DNA of 64,000 nt from Listeria rocourtiae FSL F6-920 (GTDB lineage Bacteria > Bacillota > Bacilli > Lactobacillales > Listeriaceae), in contig NZ_AODK01000006.1 in assembly GCF_000525975.1 (NCBI RefSeq), forward strand, positions 1-64,000, written 5' to 3'. Both the position numbers and the translations under genes were made by a program. Below, piece after piece: positions 39,992 through 48,559 of the stretch (position 1 is the stretch's first letter; every line of letters starts with the position of its first letter). The notes under the pieces are model-generated. The model was not told where the DNA came from and did not search any database. It saw nothing but the letters and a program-made list of their open reading frames with translations.

Positions 39992-40546
39992 CTATTTAGC
40001 TTTATATTCTTCTTTCAAAATACTGTAATAAGCATCATCTACGAATTCCTCCTTCACGTAGCGACTTTTTCTAATTGTCCCTTCATAAGTCATACCTAGG
40101 CGTTGCATCACTTTTCCAGAGGCAGGATTGCGCACGTCATGCATCGCAAAAACGCGCTCTAGTTGTAGCGTTTGAAAGGCTAAATCAAGAATAGCAAATC
40201 CTGCCTCGGTCATATAACCATGTCCCCAGTAGTCTTTATTTAAAGCGTAACCGAGACAGCCGCTCCGGTTCATTGGGTCGATTCGAATATCGATTGTACC
40301 GATAAATTTACCAGTTGTAGCGATTTCGATACCATATTTTCCAGTAGGAGTCGCAACGAAAAATTCAGCTATTTTTTGGCGCGTGATTTCAATCGTTGGG
40401 TGTGTATCAAAAACAAAGCGTGTATTGTCATCATCTGAGGCATATTCAAACATATCTTTCGCATCGGCAAGTGTAATCGGCCGTAGAATGAGTCGTTCGG
40501 TTTTAATGAGTTGATGTTCCACTAATAGGTAAGTAAAGCTTTCCAT
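39992..40546 (-). CDS. GNAT N-acetyltransferase, RimJ/RimL type
   Basis: A 184-residue acetyltransferase. TERLILRPITLADAKDMFEY near residue 16 is the usual RimJ/L start, the acetyl-CoA motif A is YWGHGYMTEAGFAILD near 108, and VRNPASGKVMQRLGMTYEGT near 142 closes the fold. It probably acetylates protein N-termini or small amines; the substrate is unknown. AAGGAGTG precedes the start on the minus strand. Monocistronic, convergent with the DUF1801 gene. Confidence 0.9.
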   Translation of the reverse strand: MESFTYLLVEHQLIKTERLILRPITLADAKDMFEYASDDDNTRFVFDTHPTIEITRQKIAEFFVATPTGKYGIEIATTGKFIGTIDIRIDPMNRSGCLGYALNKDYWGHGYMTEAGFAILDLAFQTLQLERVFAMHDVRNPASGKVMQRLGMTYEGTIRKSRYVKEEFVDDAYYSILKEEYKAK

Positions 40547-40671
40547 TTTCGTTCACTCCTTTTTGGTATTTTTGCCTATTTTAGCACATATACATGAAGG
40601 TTTGAACCCCGTATTGAAAGTTTTTAGCTATATGTTAAGATGTAGTTATCCTATAAAAAGAGGTGTCTAAC

Positions 40672-41475
40672 ATGTTAAGCGAAAAACTTGGAGAATTGGT
40701 AACACCTGAAATTGCCACCAGTATCTTAGCAACGAAAAGGGAACGTGTACTATTGTCTTGTGAACCAGCAAATAGTCTTGGGTTGGTCGTCAGTAAGGCT
40801 GGTGGGCGCGGTTATTTACCTAAGAAAATGGAGTATCCAAAAAATGAAGATGGTACCCCTTTAACTCTGCTAGCACAGATTAATTTTTCTGAAATGCCGA
40901 ATTTGGAATGCTTTCCAAAGACAGGTTTATTGGCGTTCTATCATGATTACTTGGATGATTTAACTGGGCTTGACTTTGACGACCAGACGAAGCAAAACGG
41001 TTTCCGTGTTCTGTATTTTGAAACGGTAGATGAACCTAGCTACTCTGTTGAAGAGCAGGATGCGCTTTTTGAGTCTGTAGATGAAGCTGGTGTTCCGGTT
41101 GTGGATGGGGAATTTTGCTTACGTGGGGTGCTCGCAGAACAAGTAATTTTGAAAGACAGTTATGATTTTGAGAAAGCTTATGGTGGTAGTTTTTATGAGT
41201 TGTTAGATGATTGGACTGGCGAGGATGAACGTAAAATTGACAGCTTATATGAATTAGATAGCAGCAGTAGTCAGTTGGGTGGCTATCCATTTTTTACGCA
41301 AGAAGATCCGCGATTAGGCGAGGAAAAAGCGTATCACGATACGTTGCTGTTTCAGTTGGATTCAGATGATAACATTATGTGGGGCGATATGGGAGTTGGC
41401 AACTTTTTTATTAATCTGGAGGATTTAAAGCGAAAAGATTTTTCGAATGTCTTGTATAACTGGGATTGTTATTGA
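40672..41475 (+). CDS. DUF1963 (YwqG-like) protein
   Basis: A 267-residue soluble protein. SKAGGRGYLPKKMEYP near residue 40, TLLAQINFSEMPNLECFPKT near 68 and GLLAFYHDY near 88 are DUF1963 hallmarks, as are LGGYPFFTQEDPR near 203 and LLFQLDSDDNIMWGDMG near 225. YwqG family members have no settled function. ATG 40672 follows AGAGGTG; the GTG at 40663 is inside that site. It is followed by a weak terminator. Confidence 0.85.
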   Translation: MLSEKLGELVTPEIATSILATKRERVLLSCEPANSLGLVVSKAGGRGYLPKKMEYPKNEDGTPLTLLAQINFSEMPNLECFPKTGLLAFYHDYLDDLTGLDFDDQTKQNGFRVLYFETVDEPSYSVEEQDALFESVDEAGVPVVDGEFCLRGVLAEQVILKDSYDFEKAYGGSFYELLDDWTGEDERKIDSLYELDSSSSQLGGYPFFTQEDPRLGEEKAYHDTLLFQLDSDDNIMWGDMGVGNFFINLEDLKRKDFSNVLYNWDCY

Positions 41476-41481
41476 TTTTTT

Positions 41482-41519
41482 GAGCTTGAGCGCCGTAATA
41501 GGTTGCCGAGCTTTTTTTT
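41482..41519 (+). terminator. Imperfect terminator after the DUF1963 gene
   Basis: GAGCTTGAGCGCC and GGTTGCCGAGC form a stem with an internal mismatch loop, followed by eight T. Confidence 0.55.
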
Positions 41520-41620
41520 ATTCTATTTCAAAACCTTAACATTTCTTTAAAAAAAATTTTAGTAAGCCTTGATTGTTGGGTGGTATGCTAGGAACTATAG
41601 AAATATGAGGAGGAGATAGG

Positions 41621-42211
41621 ATGAAAAAGTTAACAATATGGACAGTTCTACCGGTGCTATCCCTTTGTGCGGCAGTCGTGATGTATTATCTTTGGTTTCA
41701 AGGATGGTTGCAATTTTATTTAAGAGATGTGATGCAGACAGTGGATCACATGGGTTATATAACAGTTGGAGTGACGGCGCTGATGCTTTATTTTAGCGCG
41801 GTACAGCTGGTTAATTGGAGAATTAATAAGACGTTGCTCGTGTTGACATATATGATTTATTTTGCAATTATGATGGGACTTCTTTTTGGGAAAGCATCTG
41901 GTGCGCAAGGATTTTCGATGGATACATTTGGTTTTGTGGATACTTTTCTTGCTGGGAATTTGCGAGTGATTACTATTGGAAATGTGCTTGCTTTTGTACC
42001 AATTGGTTTCTTGATGAAGAAATTATCACCCCTGATGGCACTGTTTTCAGCGGGTATCTTGATTTTTATCGTGGAAGGATTGCAATATGCGTTACATGTA
42101 GGGTATTTTGATACAGGAGATCTCTTTTTAAATGTGTCTGGGATTATGTTTGGATACGTGATAATACGAATTTTTGCAAGTTCGCATAAACAGATGATCG
42201 AACAGGAATGA
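41621..42211 (+). CDS. VanZ-like family membrane protein
   Basis: A 196-residue protein with five or six helices. The VanZ core is GNVLAFVPIGFLMKKLSPL near 125 and VEGLQYALHVGYFDTGDLFL near 150. VanZ confers low-level teicoplanin resistance in enterococci; chromosomal VanZ-like proteins have no defined role. GGAGGAGA precedes ATG 41621. It ends 10 bp before the DUF218 gene, so they are cotranscribed. Confidence 0.87.
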   Translation: MKKLTIWTVLPVLSLCAAVVMYYLWFQGWLQFYLRDVMQTVDHMGYITVGVTALMLYFSAVQLVNWRINKTLLVLTYMIYFAIMMGLLFGKASGAQGFSMDTFGFVDTFLAGNLRVITIGNVLAFVPIGFLMKKLSPLMALFSAGILIFIVEGLQYALHVGYFDTGDLFLNVSGIMFGYVIIRIFASSHKQMIEQE

Positions 42212-42221
42212 GTGAGTAGGT

Positions 42222-42791
42222 ATGCAGATGTGGAAAAAAGTGATTTTGGCTTTGTTGGGAGTGGGCATTGTTTATGTTGGTGTTGTACTAGGTTTCATGT
42301 ACAGTGGAGCGCGGGCAATACCAGCTTCAAACCCAGATACAATTGTGATTTTGGGATCAAAAGTCATCGATGATCCGGCGCGACCAATGCCTGTTTTGCA
42401 GGAAAGATTGGATGCGTCGATTCTGTTTATTGAGGGACATGAGTCGGCAAAAGTGATTGTTTCTGGCGGGCAAGGTGAGGATGAAACAGTGTCAGAGGCT
42501 AGTGTAATGAAGGATTATTTAGTGGAGCATGGCATTGAGGCATCGCGAATCGAGATCGAGGATAAGTCGATGCGCACTGATGAGAATTTGGCGAATAGCA
42601 AGGCGGAGTTTGAGTTGGGCAAAACGGTGATTGTGACGAGTGATTACCATTTATATCGCGCGTTAATGCTTGCCAACCGGCAAAATATTGACGCAACGGG
42701 ACTTCCTGCGAAAACGCAATTCGGTGCGCTTGTAAAAGGTGTGCCACGCGAGATTTTATCGATTACGTACGCTTGGCTTTTCGATTGGTAA
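42222..42791 (+). CDS. DUF218 (SanA/YdcF-like) membrane-anchored protein
   Basis: A 189-residue protein with one N-terminal helix (residues 7-27) and the DUF218 domain outside. TIVILGSKVIDDPARPMP near 41, IVSGGQGEDETVSEASVM near 79 and VIVTSDYHLYRA near 138 are its hallmarks. SanA of Escherichia coli affects envelope permeability and vancomycin sensitivity; here it sits with a VanZ-like gene, hinting at a cell-envelope role. GAGTGAGTAGG precedes ATG 42222 (alternative ATG 42228). Confidence 0.85.
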   Translation: MQMWKKVILALLGVGIVYVGVVLGFMYSGARAIPASNPDTIVILGSKVIDDPARPMPVLQERLDASILFIEGHESAKVIVSGGQGEDETVSEASVMKDYLVEHGIEASRIEIEDKSMRTDENLANSKAEFELGKTVIVTSDYHLYRALMLANRQNIDATGLPAKTQFGALVKGVPREILSITYAWLFDW

Positions 42792-42811
42792 AAATTTTTT
42801 GAAAAAAGTCA

Positions 42812-42842
42812 TTGACATTCACGTTACGTCAAGGTGTAAAGT
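42812..42842 (+). promoter_or_regulatory. MerR-type promoter/operator with 19-bp spacer
   Basis: TTGACA at 42812-42817 and TAAAGT at 42837-42842 are 19 bp apart. The overlong spacer holds the dyad TTGAC-N11-GTCAA. This geometry is typical of promoters that MerR proteins untwist, so the downstream MerR gene probably activates itself. Confidence 0.75.
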
Positions 42843-42868
42843 AGAGTTATCAAGGAGGCGAGAGACGG

Positions 42869-43627
42869 ATGGAATACACAGTTCAGAAGTTAGGGCTGCT
42901 TGCGGGAGTTAGTACGCGGACGCTGCGTTATTATGATGAGATTGGAATTTTGAAGCCGGCGCGAATTAATTCATCGGGATACCGAATTTACGGTCAGACC
43001 GAGGTGGATAAGTTGCAACAAATCCTGTTTTATCGTGAAATGAATGTGAGTTTAGAGCAAATCAAGGCAATTCTAGAACAGCCTGATTTTGACGAGGCAG
43101 AAGCACTTAGAAAACATCGCGCCAGCCTGCTTGATAAACGAAAACAATTAGACGAACTGATTTGCAATGTTGAGAAATCGATTGCGCATTCGGAAAGGAG
43201 AATTACAATGACAGATCAAGAAAAATTTGAAGGTTTTAAGCAAAAAATGATAGATGACAATGAAGAGAAATATGGCGAGGAGATTCGTGAAAAGTATGGC
43301 GAGGAGCAGATTAATAAATCAAATGCCAAGCTTAAAGGGATGAGCGAGGCCGAGATGGAGCGAATTAATCAGCTTGCAGAGGATATTTTGGCTAATTTGC
43401 AGGTGGCATATGAGACGGGTGACGCGGCAGGTGAAGAAGCGCAAGCAGTTGCAGCGATGCATAAAGAATGGTTATCGGCATACTGGGATACGTATAGCAA
43501 AGAAGCGCATGCGGGGCTTGCACAGATGTACGTGGATGATGAGCGTTTCACGGCTTATTATGATAAAAAGCAACCTGGTTCTGCGGCATTTTTACGCGAT
43601 GCAATTGTCATTTTCACGAGTAAGTAA
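42869..43627 (+). CDS. MerR family activator with TipAS domain (Mta/TipA-like)
   Basis: A 252-residue regulator. The winged-helix MerR head is YTVQKLGLLAGVSTRTLRYYDE then GYRIYGQTEVDKLQQI (listed in two parts, residues 3-60). A coiled coil (residues about 80-110) leads to a C-terminal TipAS domain (residues 115-252, with EAQAVAAMHKEWLSAYW near 185). TipAS domains bind hydrophobic or thiopeptide drugs. The best target in view is its own promoter; no pump gene follows directly. AAGGAGGCGAG precedes ATG 42869. Confidence 0.92.
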   Translation: MEYTVQKLGLLAGVSTRTLRYYDEIGILKPARINSSGYRIYGQTEVDKLQQILFYREMNVSLEQIKAILEQPDFDEAEALRKHRASLLDKRKQLDELICNVEKSIAHSERRITMTDQEKFEGFKQKMIDDNEEKYGEEIREKYGEEQINKSNAKLKGMSEAEMERINQLAEDILANLQVAYETGDAAGEEAQAVAAMHKEWLSAYWDTYSKEAHAGLAQMYVDDERFTAYYDKKQPGSAAFLRDAIVIFTSK

Positions 43628-43638
43628 TATAATGAGAG

Positions 43639-43673
43639 GAGCTTCCAAGCACATTGATGCGGAGGCTCTTTTT
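43639..43673 (+). terminator. Terminator after the MerR gene
   Basis: GAGCTTCC pairs with GGAGGCTC (one G-U) around a 14-base loop, then TTTTT. Confidence 0.75.
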
Positions 43674-43691
43674 CATTTTGGAGGGATTTTG

Positions 43692-44189
43692 ATGATTGAA
43701 ACAGATCGACTTATTTTTCGCGAATTAGATCAACTGGATTTTGCGGATTTGTGTGAGATATTGCAAGACGATATAACGATGATAGCTTACGAGGGTGCTT
43801 TTACGGAAGAAGAAGTGCAACGCTGGCTTACAAAGCAACTGGATAATTATGATCGTTGGGGATTTGGACTTTGGGCAGTCATCAATAAGGATAGCGGTGA
43901 ATTTGTCGGGCAAGTAGGTTTGACGATGCAATGGGTGGAGGAAGAGGAAATGCTTGAAATTGGCTACTTGTTGAAACGGAAATTTTGGCATCAAGGTTTT
44001 GCAACAGAGGCGGCGCTTGGCTGTAAGAAATATGCGAAGGAAATGCTCGGTGCAGAGCTCGTGACATGCACGATCCGAGACACGAATTTGGCTTCTCAGA
44101 AAGTCGCAGAACGTATCGGTATGACGAGGCATAAGCAGTACGTGAAATATTACAAAGGGATGCAGATGCCGCATTATTTGTACTACTAA
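43692..44189 (+). CDS. GNAT N-acetyltransferase
   Basis: A 165-residue RimJ/RimL-like acetyltransferase. TDRLIFREL opens the fold, GFGLWAVINKDSGEFVGQVGL near 58 is a central strand pair described here by its ends, KFWHQGFATEAALGC near 100 is the acetyl-CoA site, and NLASQKVAERIGMT near 135 follows. Substrate unknown. GGAGGG precedes ATG 43692. The larger open frame upstream overlaps the MerR gene and terminator and is rejected. Confidence 0.88.
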   Translation: MIETDRLIFRELDQLDFADLCEILQDDITMIAYEGAFTEEEVQRWLTKQLDNYDRWGFGLWAVINKDSGEFVGQVGLTMQWVEEEEMLEIGYLLKRKFWHQGFATEAALGCKKYAKEMLGAELVTCTIRDTNLASQKVAERIGMTRHKQYVKYYKGMQMPHYLYY

Positions 44190-44198
44190 AAGAAGAGC

Positions 44199-44227
44199 GA
44201 GACATTACTCCCGATTTTTAGTACAAT
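44199..44227 (+). promoter_or_regulatory. Putative promoter of the HupDGC-like operon
   Basis: GAGACA, 17-bp spacer, TACAAT at 44222-44227. No Fur box is visible here, unlike the YclNOPQ-like operon. Confidence 0.4.
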
Positions 44228-44255
44228 AGAAGAAAGTGTGAAGAAGGAGGAAAGC

Positions 44256-45236
44256 ATGAAAAAAATATTATGTATGAGTCTCATTTCATTACTTCTCGTT
44301 TTAATGGCGGCATGCGGTCCTAAAGATGTTAATTCTTCTGGAGACACTAGTGAAAAAACTAGCAAACAAAAGATATCTGGGGAGGCTGCTGTTTTAACGA
44401 TTACTGATATGGCAGGAAGAACGATCAATTTTTCAAAAAAACCAGAACGAATTATCACGCTGACTAATTCTGACATGGGGATTGTTTATGCACTTGGTGG
44501 CTCGGTTGTTGGTCGCCAAACGATGGATGCTAGCGGTGTGGAGCCAAGTGCTGCATTAAAAGCTACCGAAGTCGGTAATACACATGACTTAAACTTGGAA
44601 AAAATCGCATCCTTGACGCCTGACGTTATTGTCGCAAGTTCCGAGCAGAATTTGAAAGATGTGCCAGCACTAGAAGGCATTGGTGCGAAAGTCATTTTGA
44701 CAGGTGCTAATTCCATTGCCGAGATTAAGAAACAAGAAGTAATTTTGGCCCAATTATTAGGCAAAGATGCGACCGATTTACAAAAGGAGATTGACCAAAA
44801 AGTCGCTGAAATAAAGCAAGAACAAACAGGAAAGGCAGTTCGCGCGTTGCTCATACTTGGCGCGCCGGGTAGTAATTACGCAGCATTGCCGAATTCGCTA
44901 AGCGGGGATATCCTCGAAAAAGCAGGTGGCATCAATGTAGCAAAGGATTTTAAAGGGGTCGAGAATTTCCCACAATATGCATCGCTTAATATCGAAAAAA
45001 TCGTCGAGTCAGATCCAGAGGTTGTTTTCTTAATGATTCACGGTGGCGATGAGAAGGAAACTGAAATCGCGTTCCAAAAAGAAATGAAGCAAAACGATGC
45101 GTGGAATTCCACGACGGCTGTAAAAAACAACAATATCGTTGTGCTTCCTGCAGATCTTTTTGGTACAAACCCTGGCATCCGTATTACAAAAGCGCTTGAC
45201 TACATGGCAAACGAACTGAATCAGGTTAGCAAATAA
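44256..45236 (+). CDS. hupD: Heme/iron-complex-binding lipoprotein, HupD-like
   Basis: A 326-residue lipoprotein: lipobox MAAC near residue 19, then the class III substrate-binding fold (TITDMAGRTINFSKKPERII near 55, LEKIASLTPDVIVASSEQN near 118, LLILGAPGSNYAA near 200). The order of binding protein, permease and ATPase directly before the paired ftsW genes matches the Listeria hemin importer HupDGC, as I recall it. The substrate could also be a siderophore. ATG 44256 follows AAGGAGG; the GTG at 44238 precedes that site. Confidence 0.85.
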   Translation: MKKILCMSLISLLLVLMAACGPKDVNSSGDTSEKTSKQKISGEAAVLTITDMAGRTINFSKKPERIITLTNSDMGIVYALGGSVVGRQTMDASGVEPSAALKATEVGNTHDLNLEKIASLTPDVIVASSEQNLKDVPALEGIGAKVILTGANSIAEIKKQEVILAQLLGKDATDLQKEIDQKVAEIKQEQTGKAVRALLILGAPGSNYAALPNSLSGDILEKAGGINVAKDFKGVENFPQYASLNIEKIVESDPEVVFLMIHGGDEKETEIAFQKEMKQNDAWNSTTAVKNNNIVVLPADLFGTNPGIRITKALDYMANELNQVSK

Positions 45237-45239
45237 TGC

Positions 45240-46232
45240 ATGATCCACGTAAAAAAAAGAAGAATCATTACATTTATTATCACGATTTTGCTACTCGTTG
45301 TTGTGTTCTTTTATGGCTTGACGACAGGCTCAGTGAAGGTGAGCTACTCCGAAGTTTGGCAAACGTTGATGGGACACGGCGATGACCTTTCTACTCAGCT
45401 TATTTGGAATCTACGCTTACCACGGATGTTCTTAGCATTTCTTGTCGGATCTGCACTCGCGATTGCTGGCTGTTTATTACAGGGCGTGATGCGAAATCCA
45501 CTTGCTGATCCAGGCGTGATTGGCGTCTCAGCCGGCGGCGGACTTGTGGCGATTGTCTTGACGATTGTATTACCAACTTTGAGCCAATTCGTCCCACTAG
45601 GCGCGTTTCTAGGGGCATTTGGTACCGCATTACTTATTTATGCTGTTGCATGGGATAAAGGAGTCGCACCATTACGTGTTATTTTATCTGGTGTTGCTAT
45701 CAATGCTTTCATTGGCGCGATGACATCAGGAATTATGGTTCTTTACAGTAACCGCGTTCAAAGCATCATTTCCTGGATGACAGGAACGCTTTCTGGGAAA
45801 AGTTGGTATCATCTCAACCTTATTTTGCCATACATGCTCGTTGGATTCGTGCTTAGCATTTTCGCGATTCGTTCATCAAACGTTTTACTGCTCGGTGACG
45901 ATGCAGCAAAACTCCTCGGATATTCTGTTGAGAAACATCGCTTTTTCATCATCATGTTGGCAGCCTTTTTAAGTGGTGTTGCGGTGAGCGTTGCTGGACT
46001 TATTGGCTTTGTCGGCCTCGTTGTCCCGCACATTTTCCGACTTATTATCGGAAATGACTACCGATACCTACTTCCAATGTCGGCAATCGGTGGTGCCTTG
46101 CTTGTTGGATTTGCAGACACGGCTGCACGCAGTTGGTTTGGTTCAATTGAGTTACCAGTTGGTATTCTGCTAGCTATGATCGGCGCACCATTCTTCCTAT
46201 TCCTACTACAAAGAGGGAGGGTTGCATCATGA
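45240..46232 (+). CDS. hupG: Heme/iron-complex ABC permease, HupG-like
   Basis: A 330-residue FecCD permease with about ten helices. LRLPRMFLAFLVGSALAIAG near 55, NPLADPGVIGVSAGGGLVAI near 80, the central GVAINAFIGAMTSGIM near 155, and the coupling segment GLIGFVGLVVPHIFRLIIG near 265 are as in the family. ATG 45240 lies three bases after the hupD stop, with a poor ribosome binding site, so it may depend on translational coupling. The stop overlaps the ATPase start. Confidence 0.88.
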   Translation: MIHVKKRRIITFIITILLLVVVFFYGLTTGSVKVSYSEVWQTLMGHGDDLSTQLIWNLRLPRMFLAFLVGSALAIAGCLLQGVMRNPLADPGVIGVSAGGGLVAIVLTIVLPTLSQFVPLGAFLGAFGTALLIYAVAWDKGVAPLRVILSGVAINAFIGAMTSGIMVLYSNRVQSIISWMTGTLSGKSWYHLNLILPYMLVGFVLSIFAIRSSNVLLLGDDAAKLLGYSVEKHRFFIIMLAAFLSGVAVSVAGLIGFVGLVVPHIFRLIIGNDYRYLLPMSAIGGALLVGFADTAARSWFGSIELPVGILLAMIGAPFFLFLLQRGRVAS

Positions 46233-47026
46233 CAGCCATCACAACATTACAAAACGTCACTTTCACGCGCAGGCGTTCCTTTGAGATGAAAAACCTTGAA
46301 CTTGAGATTCCAGAAGGTAAGATAACCACTATTATCGGTCCAAATGGCTCTGGAAAATCAACCATTCTGCGTCTCATCATGCGTTTACTCGCACCAAACG
46401 AAGGTAGGATAATGCTTCATGGCACAGATATAAACGCCATTAGCGCAAAGAAATTAGCGCGCGAAATGACGATGCTATCACAATCACCAGACGGCTTAAT
46501 CGATGTCGTTGTTCGTGACCTTGTTAGTTATGGCCGGATACCGTACAAGTCATGGCTTGGCACGATGGAAAAAGACGACGAATTAGCTGTTGATTGGGCG
46601 ATGAATGTTTGTAACTTAGAAGAGCTAGCGTATCGTCCACTACACACGCTCTCAGGCGGAGAAAAACAACGTGCTTGGCTCGCAATGGCTTTGGCACAAA
46701 AAACACCAATCCTGCTACTTGACGAACCAACAACCTATCTTGATATTTCGCATCAACTCGAATTACTTGATCTTTTAAAACAATTCAATCAAGATTTTGG
46801 CATGTCGATTATTCTTGTATTACACGATTTAAATCAAGCCGCAGGATATAGCGATCACGTCATTGTTTGTGAAGAAGGAACCATCAAGAAAGCAGGCTCA
46901 CCAGAAGAAATTTTCACCAAACCTTTATTACGCGATATTTTCAAAATTGAAGCAGAGATTCACCCAACCGAGCGCGGTTTGCGAGTACTCCCAATTGCAT
47001 CAACGGCATTTCAAACCAAAAGGTAA
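46229..47026 (+). CDS. hupC: Heme/iron-complex ABC ATPase, HupC-like
   Basis: A 265-residue ATPase: Walker A GPNGSGKSTILRL near 36, signature LSGGEKQRAWLAM near 143, Walker B PILLLDEPTTYLD near 162, switch His in LVLHDLNQAAG near 199. ATG 46229 overlaps the permease stop (ATGA) and AGAGGGAGGG precedes it. It completes a one-permease importer that would work as a homodimer of permease and ATPase. Confidence 0.9.
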   Translation: MTAITTLQNVTFTRRRSFEMKNLELEIPEGKITTIIGPNGSGKSTILRLIMRLLAPNEGRIMLHGTDINAISAKKLAREMTMLSQSPDGLIDVVVRDLVSYGRIPYKSWLGTMEKDDELAVDWAMNVCNLEELAYRPLHTLSGGEKQRAWLAMALAQKTPILLLDEPTTYLDISHQLELLDLLKQFNQDFGMSIILVLHDLNQAAGYSDHVIVCEEGTIKKAGSPEEIFTKPLLRDIFKIEAEIHPTERGLRVLPIASTAFQTKR

Positions 47027-47046
47027 AGATAATTTAAAGATTTAGA

Positions 47047-47228
47047 AAGCCTGGTTCTAGGAAACGAGACAGTACAGCGTGTCGACAAGTGCTTAGTTTC
47101 TAGGCAAAAGCGAGTACCAGCGTGGAGCCTACTTGGGTACGTGAGCACTGGAACGGAGTTTTTAACGACGAAAATGAGTGTTTGTCGACACGCTGAGTAG
47201 CCTGTTTTGTTCTCTAGGACCATTTTTG
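47047..47228 (+). other. Large imperfect palindrome enclosing repeat copy B
   Basis: GCCTGGTTCTAGGAAACGAGACAG (described by its ends GCCTGG and GACAG) on the left pairs with CTGTTTTGTTCTCTAGGACCA on the right. This encloses the 121-bp repeat so that the whole region forms one long stem-loop, followed by TTTTT. It lies right after the hupC stop and may end that transcript. Confidence 0.65.
47075..47195 (+). repeat. Structured intergenic repeat, copy B
   Basis: Starts CAGCGTGTCGACAAG and ends GTTTGTCGACACGCTG; it aligns end to end with copy A at 10614-10735, with substitutions and small indels. Shared blocks include TAGGCAAA, GGAACGGA and TTTAACG. The termini differ by compensating changes that keep the inverted repeat (GTGTCGAC with GTCGACAC here; GTGTCGAC with GTCGACGC in copy A). 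Confidence 0.85.
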
Positions 47229-47253
47229 ATGCATTAGAATTCAATGAGAAAGC

Positions 47254-47282
47254 TTCCTATCTTGCTTGAAATTTTATATAAT
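47254..47282 (+). promoter_or_regulatory. Putative promoter of the first FtsW/RodA gene
   Basis: Consensus TATAAT at 47277-47282 with a weak TTCCTA 17 bp upstream. GGAGG follows 30 bases later. Confidence 0.45.
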
Positions 47283-47323
47283 AGATGGGTTGGCATAGTA
47301 TAAAATAAATGGAGGATAAGCAC

Positions 47324-48482
47324 ATGAAACAGAGTCGAGAAAGTAGCACCAAGTTAGATTATTCCATCATTTTAATCGTAATGTGCCTGTGCCTTATCGG
47401 GATTGCGGCTATCTATATCGCAAGTTTGACGAATAATCAATACGCAATCGATTTCCTCATTAGGCAACTTGTTTGGCTTGTCGTGGGGACCATTATTATT
47501 ATAATTATCGTAAAATATTTCGATTATGACAGACTGCAACAAACCGCGTATTATTTATACAGTTTCGGTCTTTTTTTTATTGCTACTCGTTTTTGCACCA
47601 GTTATCGGCATTGAACGAAAAGGTGCACAAAGTTGGGTTGGAACAGAAGCGATTAACATCCAGCCTTCTGAGTTAATGAAAAGTTTCCTTATTGTCGCGC
47701 TTGCCAAACTCATCTGGGACCACACGAAAAAAACACAAACGCGAACAATCAAAACGGACTTCCATCTTTTTGTAAAAATCAGTCTCATGACCTTGGTTCC
47801 GATTGCACTTATTATGCTACAATCGGATTTAGGCACTTCGCTTGTCCTCATTTCTATCATGGTGGGGATGATGTTCATATCCGGAATTACGTGGCGCTTA
47901 TTGTTACCAGTCTTCGGAGGTATCGCAGCAATTGGCACAACGCTAATTATACTCGTGATAAAAAGTCCGGCCACACTAACGGCACTTGGTTTTGAGAAAT
48001 ATCAATTCAACCGTATCACCTCTTGGCTAGAACCAGAACAAGATCCATTAGGCGCAGGAATGCAACTGTTGAAGTCGATTCGTGCAATTGGTTCTGGAGA
48101 AATACATGGAAGTGGCATCGGATATGAGGCTATCGAAATCCCAGAGAATCATAACGATTTTATCTTCACAATTATCGGTGGGGACTTCGGCTTTGTTGGT
48201 GCATGTGTCCTAATTGTGTTATACTTCTTATTAGTTTACCAAATTATTCGTGTAGCCTTGGATATTGGGATTCCTTTTTATTCCTATATTTGTACGGGCG
48301 TTGTGGCGATGATTTTCTTCCATGTATTACAAAATGTTGGTATGACGATCGGTATGTTGCCGATTACGGGTATTCCACTGTTATTTATTAGCTATGGTGG
48401 CAGCGCGATGCTCGGTAGCTTAATGGCGATAGGCCTTGTGTTATCTGCACGTTACAATGCCCCAAAAGCAATGGATCTATAA
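47324..48482 (+). CDS. FtsW/RodA/SpoVE (SEDS) family protein 1 (one-base frameshift)
   Basis: A 385-residue SEDS protein when the eight-T run 47571-47578 is read as seven (YSFGLFLLLLVFAPVIGIER). Ten helices. The family motifs RKGAQSWVGTEAINIQPSE near 105, MLQSDLGTSLVLISI near 165 and the catalytic-loop region EIPENHNDFIFTIIGGDFGF near 270 are present, with FISYGGSAMLG near 355. SEDS proteins polymerise peptidoglycan with a partner PBP. ATG 47324 follows GGAGGATAAG. It is a close paralogue of the next gene. Confidence 0.9.
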
Positions 48483-48559
48483 ATTTTTAAAAACTGTATG
48501 GAAAAGAGTAACAGCGGTTTGGAAAAGTAACTTATTCCATCCAGTAAGGAGCGCTAAGA

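Noticed and set aside
39860-40099. A 79-codon plus-strand frame overlapping the acetyltransferase gene
   Set aside because: It is mostly antisense to the end of the acetyltransferase, has no ribosome binding site and no recognisable domain.
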